NCBI GenBank assembly: GCA_026414995.1
Contig: JAOAHY010000001.1
Coordinates: 104,116 to 168,115 of the forward strand
DNA from: Caldisericia bacterium
GTDB taxonomy: Bacteria; Caldisericota; Caldisericia; B22-G15
Length of the DNA: 64,000 nt
Direction: 5' to 3'
The position numbers were made by a program, and so were the translations under genes. Below the pieces are notes generated by a model. It was not told the DNA's origin, searched no databases, and saw nothing but the letters and a program-made list of their open reading frames with translations. Shown piece after piece: positions 26,075-34,613 of this stretch (position 1 is its first letter; every line of letters starts with the position of its first letter).

Positions 26075-27009
26075 AAACTCTCTTTTTAATCTTTTTATTA
26101 ATTACTTCTATATCCTGTAATAAAAATCTTTACACAACAAAAGGTCTTTATATGGGAACCTTTTTAATTATAACTATTGATAATAACCATAAAAATATTA
26201 TTAGTAAAATTAACGAAAAAGTAATAGAAATTGAAGATAAATTCTCACGATTTAAGGAATCATCATACACTTCAAAAATAAATAAAAATAAAGGAGAGTG
26301 GGTTGAAGTTGATGAAGAGTTTATATATGTACTTGAGAAAGCAATTTATTTTAATAAAATTTCAAACAATGCATTTAATCCATTAGTTGGAGATATTGTA
26401 AATGAATGGGGATTTTATGATGGTAATTATAAAATTCCAGATGAAAGTATTATAAATAAATTAATAAAAGAAGTTGACATAGAAAATATTTTAATTGATA
26501 AAGAAAAGAAAATGGTGAAAATTATTTCTGGTTCACTTGATTTTGGGGGAATAGTTAAAGGTTACACACTTGATAAAATAAAAGAGATTTTAGAAAAAAA
26601 TAATGTTCAAGAAGCAATTGTAAATTTTGGTGGAAATATTTTAGTTTTAGGTAATAGAACTTTCAATATAGGAGTTAAAAATCCAAGAGGTAATGGAGTT
26701 ATATACACATTTGAAGTTAAAAATGGAGCCACAGTTTCGACATCAGGTGATTATGAAAATTATTTTATAAAAGATAATAAAAGATATCACCATATAATAA
26801 ATCCAGAAACTGGAAACCCATCTCAAAATGGTATTATCGAGGTAAGCGTTGTTTCAGAAAAAGGAATAGATGGAGATGCTCTTTCAACAACGCTTTTTGT
26901 ATTAGGAAAAGAAAAAGGCAAAGAATTTATCAAAAATTACTTTAAAAACATTAAAGTGTTATTTGTAGATGAAAATTTAAATAAAGAGATAATCGATGAA
27001 AAAGATTGA
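26044..27009 (+). CDS. apbE: FAD:protein FMN transferase, lipoprotein
   Basis: The 321-aa ApbE-type protein attaches FMN covalently to Ser/Thr of target flavoproteins, for example Rnf and Nqr subunits. It is a predicted lipoprotein with the lipobox cysteine at about residue 25 (TSISC). Family motifs include MGTFLIITI, FSRFKESSYTSKIN, DFGGIVKGYTLDKI, VNFGGNILVLG, STSGDYENYF, HHIINPETGNP and DALSTTLFVLG. The start is probably TTG 26044, inside the end of the radical SAM gene with no clear ribosome site. It begins a conserved apbE/NusG-II/Gx-transporter trio. Confidence 0.92.
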   Translation: MWLRFKYKRIKTLFLIFLLITSISCNKNLYTTKGLYMGTFLIITIDNNHKNIISKINEKVIEIEDKFSRFKESSYTSKINKNKGEWVEVDEEFIYVLEKAIYFNKISNNAFNPLVGDIVNEWGFYDGNYKIPDESIINKLIKEVDIENILIDKEKKMVKIISGSLDFGGIVKGYTLDKIKEILEKNNVQEAIVNFGGNILVLGNRTFNIGVKNPRGNGVIYTFEVKNGATVSTSGDYENYFIKDNKRYHHIINPETGNPSQNGIIEVSVVSEKGIDGDALSTTLFVLGKEKGKEFIKNYFKNIKVLFVDENLNKEIIDEKD

Positions 27010-27346
27010 TAAATTTATTTTTTATTTATTAATACCACTATTAATTTTTTCAATTTTCTATTTATCATTTGATACACAAAATAAAACACTTGTTGTTTTA
27101 GACAAAAATGGAGAGAATGAATTTAATTTATTTCAAAAAAGAGTTATTTTTTGTGAAGGGAATAATGGAAAAGTTTTAGTTTTAATTGATAATGGAAAAG
27201 CGAGAGTAATAGAATCTAATTGTAAAGATAAAATATGTATTAGAAAAGGTTGGATTTCAAGTATTGGGGAGTATTCAATTTGTCTTCCTAATGAAGTTTT
27301 TATTATAATCAAAGGTAGAGGAAAAATAGATGGAATATCAGAATAG
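26996..27346 (+). CDS. NusG domain II-containing small membrane-anchored protein
   Basis: The 116-aa protein has an N-terminal anchor (FIFYLLIPLLIFSIFYL) and a small beta domain with KARVIESNCKDKICIRKGWI and SICLPNEVFIIIKG. This cysteine-containing pattern is the NusG domain II family (pfam07009-like) commonly found beside apbE and Rnf-type genes. It overlaps apbE by 14 bp and the next gene by 17 bp. Its exact role is not known; it is probably an accessory to flavinylated membrane redox systems. Confidence 0.82.
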   Translation: MKKIDKFIFYLLIPLLIFSIFYLSFDTQNKTLVVLDKNGENEFNLFQKRVIFCEGNNGKVLVLIDNGKARVIESNCKDKICIRKGWISSIGEYSICLPNEVFIIIKGRGKIDGISE

Positions 27347-27866
27347 ATTAAGAAATTTAATTATAGTTTCTCTTTTTTTAGCAGGCGGAATTGCATTAAA
27401 TTTAATTGAACCACCTATTTTATTTTTTATTGCACCTGGTATAAAAATAGGCATAGCAAATATTGCAACATTAATAACTCTATATTATTTTAATTCAACA
27501 TATGCACTTTTAGTTGGAATATTAAGACCAGTACTTGTTTCTTTATTTAAAGGAAATTTTTTAACGCTTGAATTTATTCTATCTTTCACAGGTTCAATTC
27601 TCGCAACAATTTTTATGATAATTTTTAAAAAAGTTTTTAAAGATAAAATCTCAATTATTGGTGTTAGTATGATTGGTGGAATAATTCATAATTTTGGACA
27701 ATTTATAGTTGTATATTATATATCAAAAATTGAATACCTTTTTTATTATCTTCCAATTTTAATTGTTTTTGGTGGAATATCAGGTTTTATAATTGGTTAT
27801 ATTTCAAAATTTTTAATAAAAAGATTAAAAGATTATGAAGATGAGAAAAGAAAATCTCCCTGGTAA
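27330..27866 (+). CDS. Gx transporter / heptaprenyl diphosphate synthase component I family membrane protein
   Basis: The 178-aa protein has about five hydrophobic helices and the conserved segments GGIALNLIEPPILFFIAPG, KIGIANIATLITLYYF and LRPVLVSLFKG. It belongs to the family historically called heptaprenyl diphosphate synthase component I, now also called Gx transporter, related to ECF-type substrate-binding membrane proteins. Its place after apbE and a NusG-II gene is the usual context, which suggests a role in supplying a flavin-related or quinone-related small molecule; that is inference. Confidence 0.82.
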   Translation: MEYQNRLRNLIIVSLFLAGGIALNLIEPPILFFIAPGIKIGIANIATLITLYYFNSTYALLVGILRPVLVSLFKGNFLTLEFILSFTGSILATIFMIIFKKVFKDKISIIGVSMIGGIIHNFGQFIVVYYISKIEYLFYYLPILIVFGGISGFIIGYISKFLIKRLKDYEDEKRKSPW

Positions 27867-28416
27867 AATAAATCTAGTTTCAAATTCCAAAAGGAGATTT
27901 GATATTTTAAGAAAATTCTTTTATGTTGAGAAAATCATTCCAAAATCAATAGAATTAGATGAAGGAGATTTTATAAAACTAACTATTGAAAATTCAAAAA
28001 ACAAAGTATTATCAGTAAAAAGAAATTTATACGAAACTTATGTTTCTGGAGATACAGTTGTTGTTATTGATAACAAAATTTTTGGAAAACCTAAAAACGA
28101 AGAAGATGCTTTTATTATGCTTAAAGAACTTTCAAATAAATGGCATATAGTTTGTTCAGGTTTTTATTTTATATCACAAAATATAGAAGGGGAAGGTTTT
28201 GATATTGCTAAAGTTAAATTCAAAGATTTAAAAAAAGATGAAATATTAAATTATATTAAAACCAATGAACCATTTGATAAAGCAGGGGGATATGCAATTC
28301 AAGGATTAGGAAGTTATCTTATAGAAAAATTTGAAGGTTGTTTTTATACTATTGTTGGATTTCCTGTGGTAAAATTTATAAAGAAATTAAAGGAGGTAAT
28401 TTTTGAGAATTCCTAA
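27835..28416 (+). CDS. Divergent Maf-like nucleoside triphosphate pyrophosphatase
   Basis: The 193-aa protein fits the Maf/YhdE family. It has the N-terminal LVSNSKRRFDILRKF in place of the standard LASxSPRR, SGDTVVVIDNKIFGKP (the ADTVV..GKP motif) and PFDKAGGYAIQGLGSYLIEKFEGCFYTIVGFP at the end, all in normal order. The family removes noncanonical or methylated nucleotides and can block septation. Divergence at the first motif makes substrate prediction unsafe. It lies directly before minC and overlaps both neighbours (32 and 14 bp). The start may be ATG 27835 or 27841. Confidence 0.82.
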   Translation: MKMRKENLPGKINLVSNSKRRFDILRKFFYVEKIIPKSIELDEGDFIKLTIENSKNKVLSVKRNLYETYVSGDTVVVIDNKIFGKPKNEEDAFIMLKELSNKWHIVCSGFYFISQNIEGEGFDIAKVKFKDLKKDEILNYIKTNEPFDKAGGYAIQGLGSYLIEKFEGCFYTIVGFPVVKFIKKLKEVIFENS

Positions 28417-29041
28417 AAATGCTGTTAATTTTAAGGGAACAAAAGATGGAATTGTTGCTTATATAGATCTTTCTTATTCTTTTAATACAATTTTAAAAGC
28501 ACTTGAAAAGAAAATTTCTGAAAGAGAAGATTTTTTTAGAGGTGGTTCCATAAAATTTTTTCCTATAACTGGTAGTTTTTCAGATAGAGAAATTTTTGAA
28601 ATTAAGAGTCTAATGGAAAATAAGTTTGATATAGATTGTGAATTTTTTGAAAAAGAGGAAGAAGTTCAATTATCGGCTGAAAAAGATAAAAAGATGATTT
28701 TGAGGGATTTTCTAGTAATTAAAAGAATATTAAGATCTGGGCAGATATTAAATTATAGTGGAAATATAATTTTGATTGGTGATGTAAACGAAGATGCTGA
28801 AATAATATCTGGTGGAAGTTTGTTTGTTTTTGGTTCCTTAAGAGGAAGCGTCATTGCTGGAAGAGATATAGGAGAAGATGCTATTGTAGTCGCTACAAAC
28901 TTAAGACCAAAAAGATTACAAATTGGAGACATTGTACTTGATGATGATGTCTCAAAAAGAAGAAAAGAAGTTGCTTCAATTGCCTTAGTTGAAAATGGAA
29001 AAATAGTAATTTATCCATACAAAAACTTATTTGTTAGATAA
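28403..29041 (+). CDS. minC: Septum site-determining protein MinC
   Basis: The 212-aa protein inhibits FtsZ polymerisation away from mid-cell. The N-terminal domain (1-100) is divergent. The C-terminal beta-helix (about 105-212) is typical: RSGQILNYSGNIILIGDVNEDAEIISGGSL, then FGSLRGSVIAGRDIGEDAIVVATNLRPKRLQIGD. It starts at a TTG preceded by a strong AAAGGAGGT site. No minD or minE follows; the next gene is a PEGA lipoprotein. The maf-minC order is a familiar bacterial arrangement. Confidence 0.92.
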   Translation: MRIPKNAVNFKGTKDGIVAYIDLSYSFNTILKALEKKISEREDFFRGGSIKFFPITGSFSDREIFEIKSLMENKFDIDCEFFEKEEEVQLSAEKDKKMILRDFLVIKRILRSGQILNYSGNIILIGDVNEDAEIISGGSLFVFGSLRGSVIAGRDIGEDAIVVATNLRPKRLQIGDIVLDDDVSKRRKEVASIALVENGKIVIYPYKNLFVR

Positions 29042-29043
29042 TT

Positions 29044-29952
29044 ATGAAAAATTTATTTATAATAATTTTTCTAACAATTTTATGTTTTTCTTCATGTTTA
29101 TCAAATAAAGGAACTCTTACAATAGATTCATACCCTAAAGAAGCAGAAGTTTATTTAAATGGTGAAAATATAGGAAATACGCCAATTTCTATAAAAATAA
29201 ATGTGGGAAAATATAGTATAGAGGTAAAAAAAGAAGGATACAAAGATTATAAAAAAGAGGTAGAGATTAAAAAAGGAAGAGAAACTATTGTAATTGCAAA
29301 TCTTGAGAGAAAAGTTGGAGGAATTTCAGTTAAAACAGAACCAGATGGAGCAACTGTCTATGTGGATGGAAAAAATTATGGATTAACTCCATTAGAAATT
29401 TATGACCTTGAAACAGGAAAACATGAAGTTCTCATTACAAAAGAGGGATATAAAAGCATAATTAAAGTTGTTGAAGTAAAAGAAGAGATAATCGAAATAT
29501 CTGAGATTTTAATAAAGGGTGTAAGTAAAGCATATATAAATTCAAATCCAAGAGGAGCAACTGTAATTATTGATGGAAAAGAAATTGGAAAAACACCTCT
29601 AGAAATTAAAGAAATTTCTCTTGGTAGACATTTTATAACTTTAAAAGCACTTGGTTATGAAGAAATGACAAAGACAATTGATATTACAGAAAATATTAAC
29701 ACTTACACATTTAATTTAGTTCAATTAAATCACGCTTTAATTATTGAAACAGAACCTGAAGGCGCAACTGTATATATAGATGATTCAATTAAAGGTGTTA
29801 CACCTATTGAAATTAAGAATTTAACTCCTTTAAAGAAATATAAAATAAGAATTGAACTATCAGGATATCTTCCATATTTAACTGAAGTTACTATGCCAAA
29901 AGATGGTTCAATATTTTTACCAAAAATAAAACTTATGAAAACTAGCGGATGA
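29044..29952 (+). CDS. PEGA-repeat lipoprotein
   Basis: The 302-aa lipoprotein (lipobox cysteine 18 in CFSSC) is built from four PEGA domains of about 70 residues. Each starts with a P.GA.VY.DG / G.TP pattern: DSYPKEAEVYLNGENIGNTP, TEPDGATVYVDGKNYGLTP, SNPRGATVIIDGKEIGKTP and TEPEGATVYIDDSIKGVTP. PEGA domains are beta modules of surface or S-layer-associated proteins. There is no enzymatic domain. It begins 2 bp after minC and overlaps the next gene by ATGA. Confidence 0.93.
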   Translation: MKNLFIIIFLTILCFSSCLSNKGTLTIDSYPKEAEVYLNGENIGNTPISIKINVGKYSIEVKKEGYKDYKKEVEIKKGRETIVIANLERKVGGISVKTEPDGATVYVDGKNYGLTPLEIYDLETGKHEVLITKEGYKSIIKVVEVKEEIIEISEILIKGVSKAYINSNPRGATVIIDGKEIGKTPLEIKEISLGRHFITLKALGYEEMTKTIDITENINTYTFNLVQLNHALIIETEPEGATVYIDDSIKGVTPIEIKNLTPLKKYKIRIELSGYLPYLTEVTMPKDGSIFLPKIKLMKTSG

Positions 29953-30575
29953 TAAAAGTAGAAAAAGAAATTGTAAGTCCTTATAGAACAAATTGCTATT
30001 TTGTTTATAAAGATAAAGAAGGGATTATAATAGATCCTGGTGGTGATTGTTATAAAATAAAAAGAAAACTTGAGGAATTAAAAAATATAAAATTCGAGTA
30101 TGTTTTAAACACACATGGACATGAAGATCATACATTTTGCGATAATTTTTTGAAAAAAAATTACAAAATGAAAATCTTTATTCATAAGAGTGATCTTCCT
30201 TTTATTTCTAATGGTGCAATAAATAAAAAATATTGGTCTAACTTTGAAGAAGTAGAAGTAGATTTTTTATTTGAAGATGGTTATGAATTAAATCTTTCTT
30301 CTTTTAATATAAAAGTGATTCATACTGAAGGACATACTCCAGGAAGTTCAATGTTTATAATTGATAATTTAATTTTTTCAGGAGATACAATTTTCAAAGG
30401 AACAATTGGAAGAACTGACTTTGAATATTCAAGTAGCATAAAAATGAAAAATTCTATAATAAAAATTTTAAATAAATTAAACGATAAAGATTATATAATT
30501 TATCCAGGTCATGGACCTTCAACAACTTTTAAAGAAGAAATTCAAAATTTAATTTATTTTCTTGAAATTTTATAA
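29949..30575 (+). CDS. Metallo-beta-lactamase-fold hydrolase (glyoxalase II-like)
   Basis: The 208-aa protein has the metal motif NTHGHEDHTF, a second metal set in HTEGHTPGSS, FSGDTIFKGTIGRTD and YPGHGPSTT. This is the pattern of hydroxyacylglutathione-hydrolase-like or persulfide-related thioesterases in anaerobes. The substrate is not predictable. Its ATG overlaps the PEGA gene stop as ATGA. Confidence 0.9.
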   Translation: MIKVEKEIVSPYRTNCYFVYKDKEGIIIDPGGDCYKIKRKLEELKNIKFEYVLNTHGHEDHTFCDNFLKKNYKMKIFIHKSDLPFISNGAINKKYWSNFEEVEVDFLFEDGYELNLSSFNIKVIHTEGHTPGSSMFIIDNLIFSGDTIFKGTIGRTDFEYSSSIKMKNSIIKILNKLNDKDYIIYPGHGPSTTFKEEIQNLIYFLEIL

Positions 30576-30581
30576 TATAAT
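30576..30581 (+). promoter_or_regulatory. -10 element giving a leaderless mgtC-like mRNA
   Basis: TATAAT ends 7 bp before the ATG at 30589 (a second copy overlaps at 30571-30576). There is no ribosome site, so an internal leaderless transcript is predicted for the MgtC-DUF763 pair. Confidence 0.5.
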
Positions 30582-30588
30582 TTTTTAC

Positions 30589-31251
30589 ATGAATAAAGAA
30601 TACTTTGATATATTTATAAAAATTGTTGTTTCTATTATATTAGGTGGTTTAATTGGATTAGAAAGAGAAAGAAGAAATAGACCAGCTGGACTTAGAACAC
30701 ATATACTTGTATCACTTGGTTCTTGTCTTTTTACAATATCTTCAATTGAATTTTCAAAAATTTATGGAAGTGGAGTTGACCCATCAAGAGTTGCTGCAAA
30801 TATTGTAACAGGGGTAGGTTTTTTAGGTGCAGGAACTATTATGAAAGAGGGTTTAACAATAAAAGGTTTGACTACTGCTGCAACAATTTGGCTTTCTTCA
30901 GCAATTGGACTCACATGTGGTTTAGGTTTCTATATTCCTGCAATTTTAACAACAATACTTGCGTTTTTAGTGTTAATTTTTGTAAGAGTTTTTGAATTTG
31001 AGAGACTTGGAAAATATGAAGGAAATTTAAAAATATTTAATATTAAAGTTACAGATAAACCAGGTCAACTTGGAAAAATTGGAACTATTTTTGGAAAATA
31101 TGGAATTCATATTAAAAATGTAAAATTTGAAAGAGATGAAAAATCTTTAAACATTGAATTTATTGTATCAGTTCCTCAAAATATTGAAATAAAAGATGTT
31201 TGTAATGAATTATCAAAAGAAGATTTTGTTATAGAGGTCTCAACTGAATGA
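30589..31251 (+). CDS. MgtC/SapB family membrane protein
   Basis: The 220-aa protein has four to five N-terminal helices with the family signature GGLIGLERERRNRPAGLRTHILVSLG and GVGFLGAGTIMKEG..IKGLTTAATIWLSSAIGL. A C-terminal ACT-like domain (about 140-220; VTDKPGQLGKIGTIFGKYGI) follows. MgtC relatives affect Mg2+ homeostasis and membrane potential. The start is taken as the ATG at 30589 rather than the upstream TTG at 30562, which lies inside the previous gene and would overlap the -10 element. Confidence 0.9.
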   Translation: MNKEYFDIFIKIVVSIILGGLIGLERERRNRPAGLRTHILVSLGSCLFTISSIEFSKIYGSGVDPSRVAANIVTGVGFLGAGTIMKEGLTIKGLTTAATIWLSSAIGLTCGLGFYIPAILTTILAFLVLIFVRVFEFERLGKYEGNLKIFNIKVTDKPGQLGKIGTIFGKYGIHIKNVKFERDEKSLNIEFIVSVPQNIEIKDVCNELSKEDFVIEVSTE

Positions 31252-32321
31252 GAAGAGGTTTTGCAGATTTACCTCTTCATGGTGGCAAAGCACCAAAATG
31301 GCTTTTTGATAGAATGGTTAAACTATCAAGAGAAATATCTCTTTCAATTATTTATTTATATGGTACTCAAGAACTTTTAAATAGATTATCAGATCCATTT
31401 TGGTTTCAAGCATTTGGTTGCGTTCTAGGTTTTGATTGGCACTCCTCAGGAGTTACAACAACTGTAACTGGTGCTCTAAAAGAGGGTTTAAAAGATGAAG
31501 AGAAAAATATTGGTATATTTTTTGCAGGAGGCAAAGGAAAAAGAGCAGTAAAGACTCCAGAAGATATAAATATATGGATTGATAAAGGATATATCAATTT
31601 TGAAAAAGGAGAATTATTAAAAAAATATTCTAGATTAGTTGCTAAAGTTGATACAGTTGGACTTCAAGATAATTTTTCAATTTATCATCACTTTTTTATC
31701 TATTCAAAAGATGGTATTTGGGCTGTTATTGAGCAGGGAATGAATGAAGAAAAAAGAATTGCAAGAAGATATCATTGGTTTTCAAAAGAGATAAATAGTT
31801 TTGTTTCAGACCCACACAAGGGAATTGCTTCTGATCTAATTGTAAAACCTCTTAATCTTGTTGATTCTAAAATTGAAAAAACAAGAAATGAAATTTTAAC
31901 GGTTTCAACTGAGATAAAAGAAGATGAGGCAATTAAAATTTTAGATAAAAGAAGGGTGAATTTTCCATTTCACCATCCTATTTTTTATGAAGATTATGAG
32001 GAAAAAAGGTTAAAAAAATTAATGAGTAAAATTAAAGATTATAAACCTAAAAGTTTTGAGGATCTTATTCTTATTGAAGGCCTAGGAGAAAAAACTATGA
32101 GAGCTCTTGCATTAATATCTCATCTTATATTTGGCTCAGAACTATCATTTAAAGATCCAGTCACATTTTCATTTGCACATGGTGGTAAAGATGGACACCC
32201 ATATCCAGTTGACAGAAAAACTTATGATATCTCGATTGAAATTTTAAAAAATGCTGTTGAAAAAGCCAAATTAGGTGATTTAGAAAAAATTAAAATATTA
32301 AAAAACCTATCAAAATTTTAA
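31248..32321 (+). CDS. DUF763 protein
   Basis: The 357-aa protein matches the DUF763 (COG1415) family, found mainly in archaea and thermophilic bacteria. The N-terminus RRGFADLPLHGGKAPKWLF is the family hallmark. FDWHSSGVTTTVTGALKEGL, GIFFAGGKGK, LIEGLGEKTMRALALIS (a helix-hairpin-helix-like element, about 276-292) and FAHGGKDGHPYPVDRKTYD are also typical. The many conserved His, Asp and Arg residues with an HhH-like segment suggest a nucleic-acid enzyme; that is inference. It overlaps the MgtC gene by ATGA. Confidence 0.9.
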   Translation: MRRGFADLPLHGGKAPKWLFDRMVKLSREISLSIIYLYGTQELLNRLSDPFWFQAFGCVLGFDWHSSGVTTTVTGALKEGLKDEEKNIGIFFAGGKGKRAVKTPEDINIWIDKGYINFEKGELLKKYSRLVAKVDTVGLQDNFSIYHHFFIYSKDGIWAVIEQGMNEEKRIARRYHWFSKEINSFVSDPHKGIASDLIVKPLNLVDSKIEKTRNEILTVSTEIKEDEAIKILDKRRVNFPFHHPIFYEDYEEKRLKKLMSKIKDYKPKSFEDLILIEGLGEKTMRALALISHLIFGSELSFKDPVTFSFAHGGKDGHPYPVDRKTYDISIEILKNAVEKAKLGDLEKIKILKNLSKF

Positions 32322-32356
32322 ATTACATAATAACCCTTATTGCTTTAAATTTTAAA

Positions 32357-32752
32357 TTAATCTAATTCAGATGTACAATTTGGACATCTTTTTGCTTTTA
32401 TTGGTATTTCAGTAAAACAAAAAGGACATATTTTTGTTGTTGGTTCTTTTGGAACTTCAACAGGTTTTCTTTTTAATTTATTTATCCCCTTTACAAGTAA
32501 AAATATGCTGAAAGCAATAATTAAAAAATCAACGACTGTTTGTAAAAATGCACCATATTTTATAACTGCATCACCAATTTTGAAAGATAATCCACTAATA
32601 TTAATACCTCCAATTAATAAACCAATTACTGGCATTAAAACATCTCCTACAAGAGAAGAAACAATTTTTCCAAAAGCTGCACCAATTATTATACCAACTG
32701 CAAGGTCAATAACATTACCTTTCATTGCAAATTCTTTAAATTCTTTGAACAT
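32357..32752 (-). CDS. mscL: Large-conductance mechanosensitive channel with C-terminal zinc ribbon
   Basis: The 131-aa protein is Msc[32 protein letters not shown] forms the N-terminal helix and pore-lining TM1, and TM2 is [15 protein letters not shown]. It opens under osmotic downshock. The usual C-terminal helical bundle is replaced by a rubredoxin-like knuckle CPFC..CPNC (Cys109, 112, 123, 126). Similar tails are known in some MscL proteins. A GGAGG ribosome site precedes the ATG. It converges with the DUF763 gene. Confidence 0.95.
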   Translation of the reverse strand: MFKEFKEFAMKGNVIDLAVGIIIGAAFGKIVSSLVGDVLMPVIGLLIGGINISGLSFKIGDAVIKYGAFLQTVVDFLIIAFSIFLLVKGINKLKRKPVEVPKEPTTKICPFCFTEIPIKAKRCPNCTSELD

Positions 32753-32782
32753 ATTTTAGCCTCCTAATTTATAATTATTTAT

Positions 32783-33307
32783 TTAATTTATTTTAGTCAA
32801 AAATTTAAAATTTGTAAAATATTCAACAAGATATCCTGAAATTATTGCAAATATAAAAATGAAAAAATTTAATGTGATAATATATCTTGCTCCTAATAAA
32901 GTGATTGCAAATGGAAGCCATTGAAGTTTTATAGCCCATGCCCCAATAGTTGTAGCAATTATATTAATTTTTGCTCCTTTTTCTAAAAGTTCTCTTAAAA
33001 ATGGATAATAAATATATGCTGGTCCAACCATTAAAGTTCCAAATATAGCACCTATTAAAACTCCTTTAAATCCACTTTCTTTACCAATCAATTTTTTAAC
33101 AATATTCTCATTAATTAATTCTGAAATTGTACCAGAAAGTAATGCTACTCCGATTATAACCAAAAAAAGATTTTTATATGTATTGATTGCATATATAAAC
33201 CCAAGAGATGCTTTTTCTTTATTAAATAAAAGTAAAAATATTGCAATTGATGCAAATATAATTTCAAGATAAAATTCATTAAAAACAGTTCTAAATTTTT
33301 CTTTCAT
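32783..33307 (-). CDS. Putative permease, second half (COG0701/DUF318-like)
   Basis: The 174-aa membrane protein has about five helices with the family element ESGFKGVLIGAIFGTLMVGPAYIYYPFL and LLEKGAKINIIATTIGAWAI. The same element occurs in its upstream partner (GFKGIIFGELTGAVMMGPVASGYPIAKYLLENGANISLV), so the two are homologous halves of a permease normally made as one chain. The start is the ATG at 33307, which overlaps the partner's stop as ATGA; a longer in-frame extension lies inside that gene and is not expected to be used. The substrate is unknown; some relatives move organoarsenicals or metals. Confidence 0.8.
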   Translation of the reverse strand: MKEKFRTVFNEFYLEIIFASIAIFLLLFNKEKASLGFIYAINTYKNLFLVIIGVALLSGTISELINENIVKKLIGKESGFKGVLIGAIFGTLMVGPAYIYYPFLRELLEKGAKINIIATTIGAWAIKLQWLPFAITLLGARYIITLNFFIFIFAIISGYLVEYFTNFKFLTKIN

Positions 33308-33795
33308 ATGATTAGCCTCATCAAAATAGAAATAATTATTATAAAAATTAATGTTAATAAATTTCTTGATATTGCAAATTTTTTTCCAAATTCTTTGAAT
33401 TCTATACTTATTGAAATAAATCCAATTAATACCCATGATAGAAGAAAAGCAGAAACAAGAGATATGTTTGCTCCATTTTCAAGTAAATATTTTGCAATTG
33501 GATAACCTGATGCTACAGGTCCCATCATTACAGCACCAGTTAGTTCACCAAAGATTATTCCTTTAAATCCATTAAATTTTAATAAAAAATTACCAACATT
33601 TTCTTTTGAAAGAAAACTTTGGAGCATTCCAATAATTAGAAAAATTGCAAATAATCTAATTGAATTTTTTATGAATTGTTTAATGCCTTTTTTAATAGAT
33701 CTTTTGAGTTTTTTATTTTCATTTTTATTTACCAAAAGTGAATATAAAAATAAATTAAGAATAATTAAGATAAAACCAGTAATTATGTTTTGCAT
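33304..33795 (-). CDS. Putative permease, first half (COG0701/DUF318-like)
   Basis: The 163-aa membrane protein has an N-terminal helix, a basic cytoplasmic loop (NKNENKKLKRSIKKGIKQF) and three to four further helices. The conserved GAVMMGPVASGYPIAKYLLENGA corresponds to the duplicated permease motif of the downstream gene. The pair should form a heteromeric pore. A GGAGGA ribosome site precedes the ATG. A thioredoxin-like or metal-binding partner, often seen with such permeases, is not adjacent. Confidence 0.8.
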   Translation of the reverse strand: MQNIITGFILIILNLFLYSLLVNKNENKKLKRSIKKGIKQFIKNSIRLFAIFLIIGMLQSFLSKENVGNFLLKFNGFKGIIFGELTGAVMMGPVASGYPIAKYLLENGANISLVSAFLLSWVLIGFISISIEFKEFGKKFAISRNLLTLIFIIIISILMRLII

Positions 33796-33808
33796 AACTC
33801 CTCCTATG

Positions 33809-34606
33809 TTAAAAAATTAAAAAATCTCCTGCCAAACACTCCATAACTTCACCTTTAAAAAGTTCCTTAAAAATCTTAATACTTTTATCACCAGTACAAT
33901 GGCATGGTATTAATTTATTTATTTCAAAATTATTCAAATAATTAACAATTTTTATTAACTTCTCCTTAGAGGCGTTATAAAGATGAAATCCACCTAAAAT
34001 AATATTTACTTTTTTATTAAAAATATTTACAGCATGATTAACAATATTAACAATTCCTCTATGAGCGCAACCTGTTATTAAAATCAAATCTTTATTATCA
34101 ATAGCAAGATTAATCTCTTCTGTAAAATAATCTTTTTCTAAACCCTTTTCTGATTTTATCTTAAAATTTTTATCTATTGATTCAAAATTATTAGATATTG
34201 GAGAAGGTCCAAATATATAAATATGGGGCATTATTTCAAATAAATCTTCCTTAATAAATCTAAAATTTAAATTTTGTTTGATTTTGTCTTTTTCAATACC
34301 TGCAAATTTATCTTCTGAAAATTTAGGAATAAAAACTCCTTCTTTAGACCATATTGAAAAATTTTTATCTAATTTGCTTAACTCTCTTAATCCACCCATA
34401 TGATCGTAGTGTCCATGACTTATTACTATATCATTAATTTCATTTATATTTTTATTAAATTTTAAAATATTTTTTAAAAATACATCTGTTGTTCCAGTAT
34501 CAAAAATTAGTTTGTATCCATCTTTTTCAATTAATGCAGAAAATCCATGTTCTGAATAAAATTTTTCTTTTGCTTTATCATTACATAAAATTGAAATTTT
34601 TATCAT
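33809..34606 (-). CDS. COG1237 metallo-beta-lactamase-fold protein
   Basis: The 265-aa protein has the Zn motif SHGHYDHMGG, FDTGTTDVFLKN, TGCAHRGIVNIV and IPCHCTGDKSIKIF, the pattern of COG1237, which includes the methanopterin-pathway RFAP-synthase-annotated proteins. In bacteria without methanopterin the substrate is unknown. The gene starts 7 bp after a 66-aa aromatic protein and is probably co-transcribed with it. Confidence 0.88.
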   Translation of the reverse strand: MIKISILCNDKAKEKFYSEHGFSALIEKDGYKLIFDTGTTDVFLKNILKFNKNINEINDIVISHGHYDHMGGLRELSKLDKNFSIWSKEGVFIPKFSEDKFAGIEKDKIKQNLNFRFIKEDLFEIMPHIYIFGPSPISNNFESIDKNFKIKSEKGLEKDYFTEEINLAIDNKDLILITGCAHRGIVNIVNHAVNIFNKKVNIILGGFHLYNASKEKLIKIVNYLNNFEINKLIPCHCTGDKSIKIFKELFKGEVMECLAGDFLIF

Positions 34607-34613
34607 ATTTATA

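Noticed and set aside
29044..29952. DNA tandem repeat or CRISPR-like array
   Set aside because: The periodicity is protein-level (four PEGA domains) with diverged DNA. There are no identical short repeats with spacers anywhere in the window.
33308..33436. N-terminal extension of the second permease half
   Set aside because: It lies inside the first permease gene. The ATG at 33307 overlaps the stop as ATGA and gives the expected membrane start.
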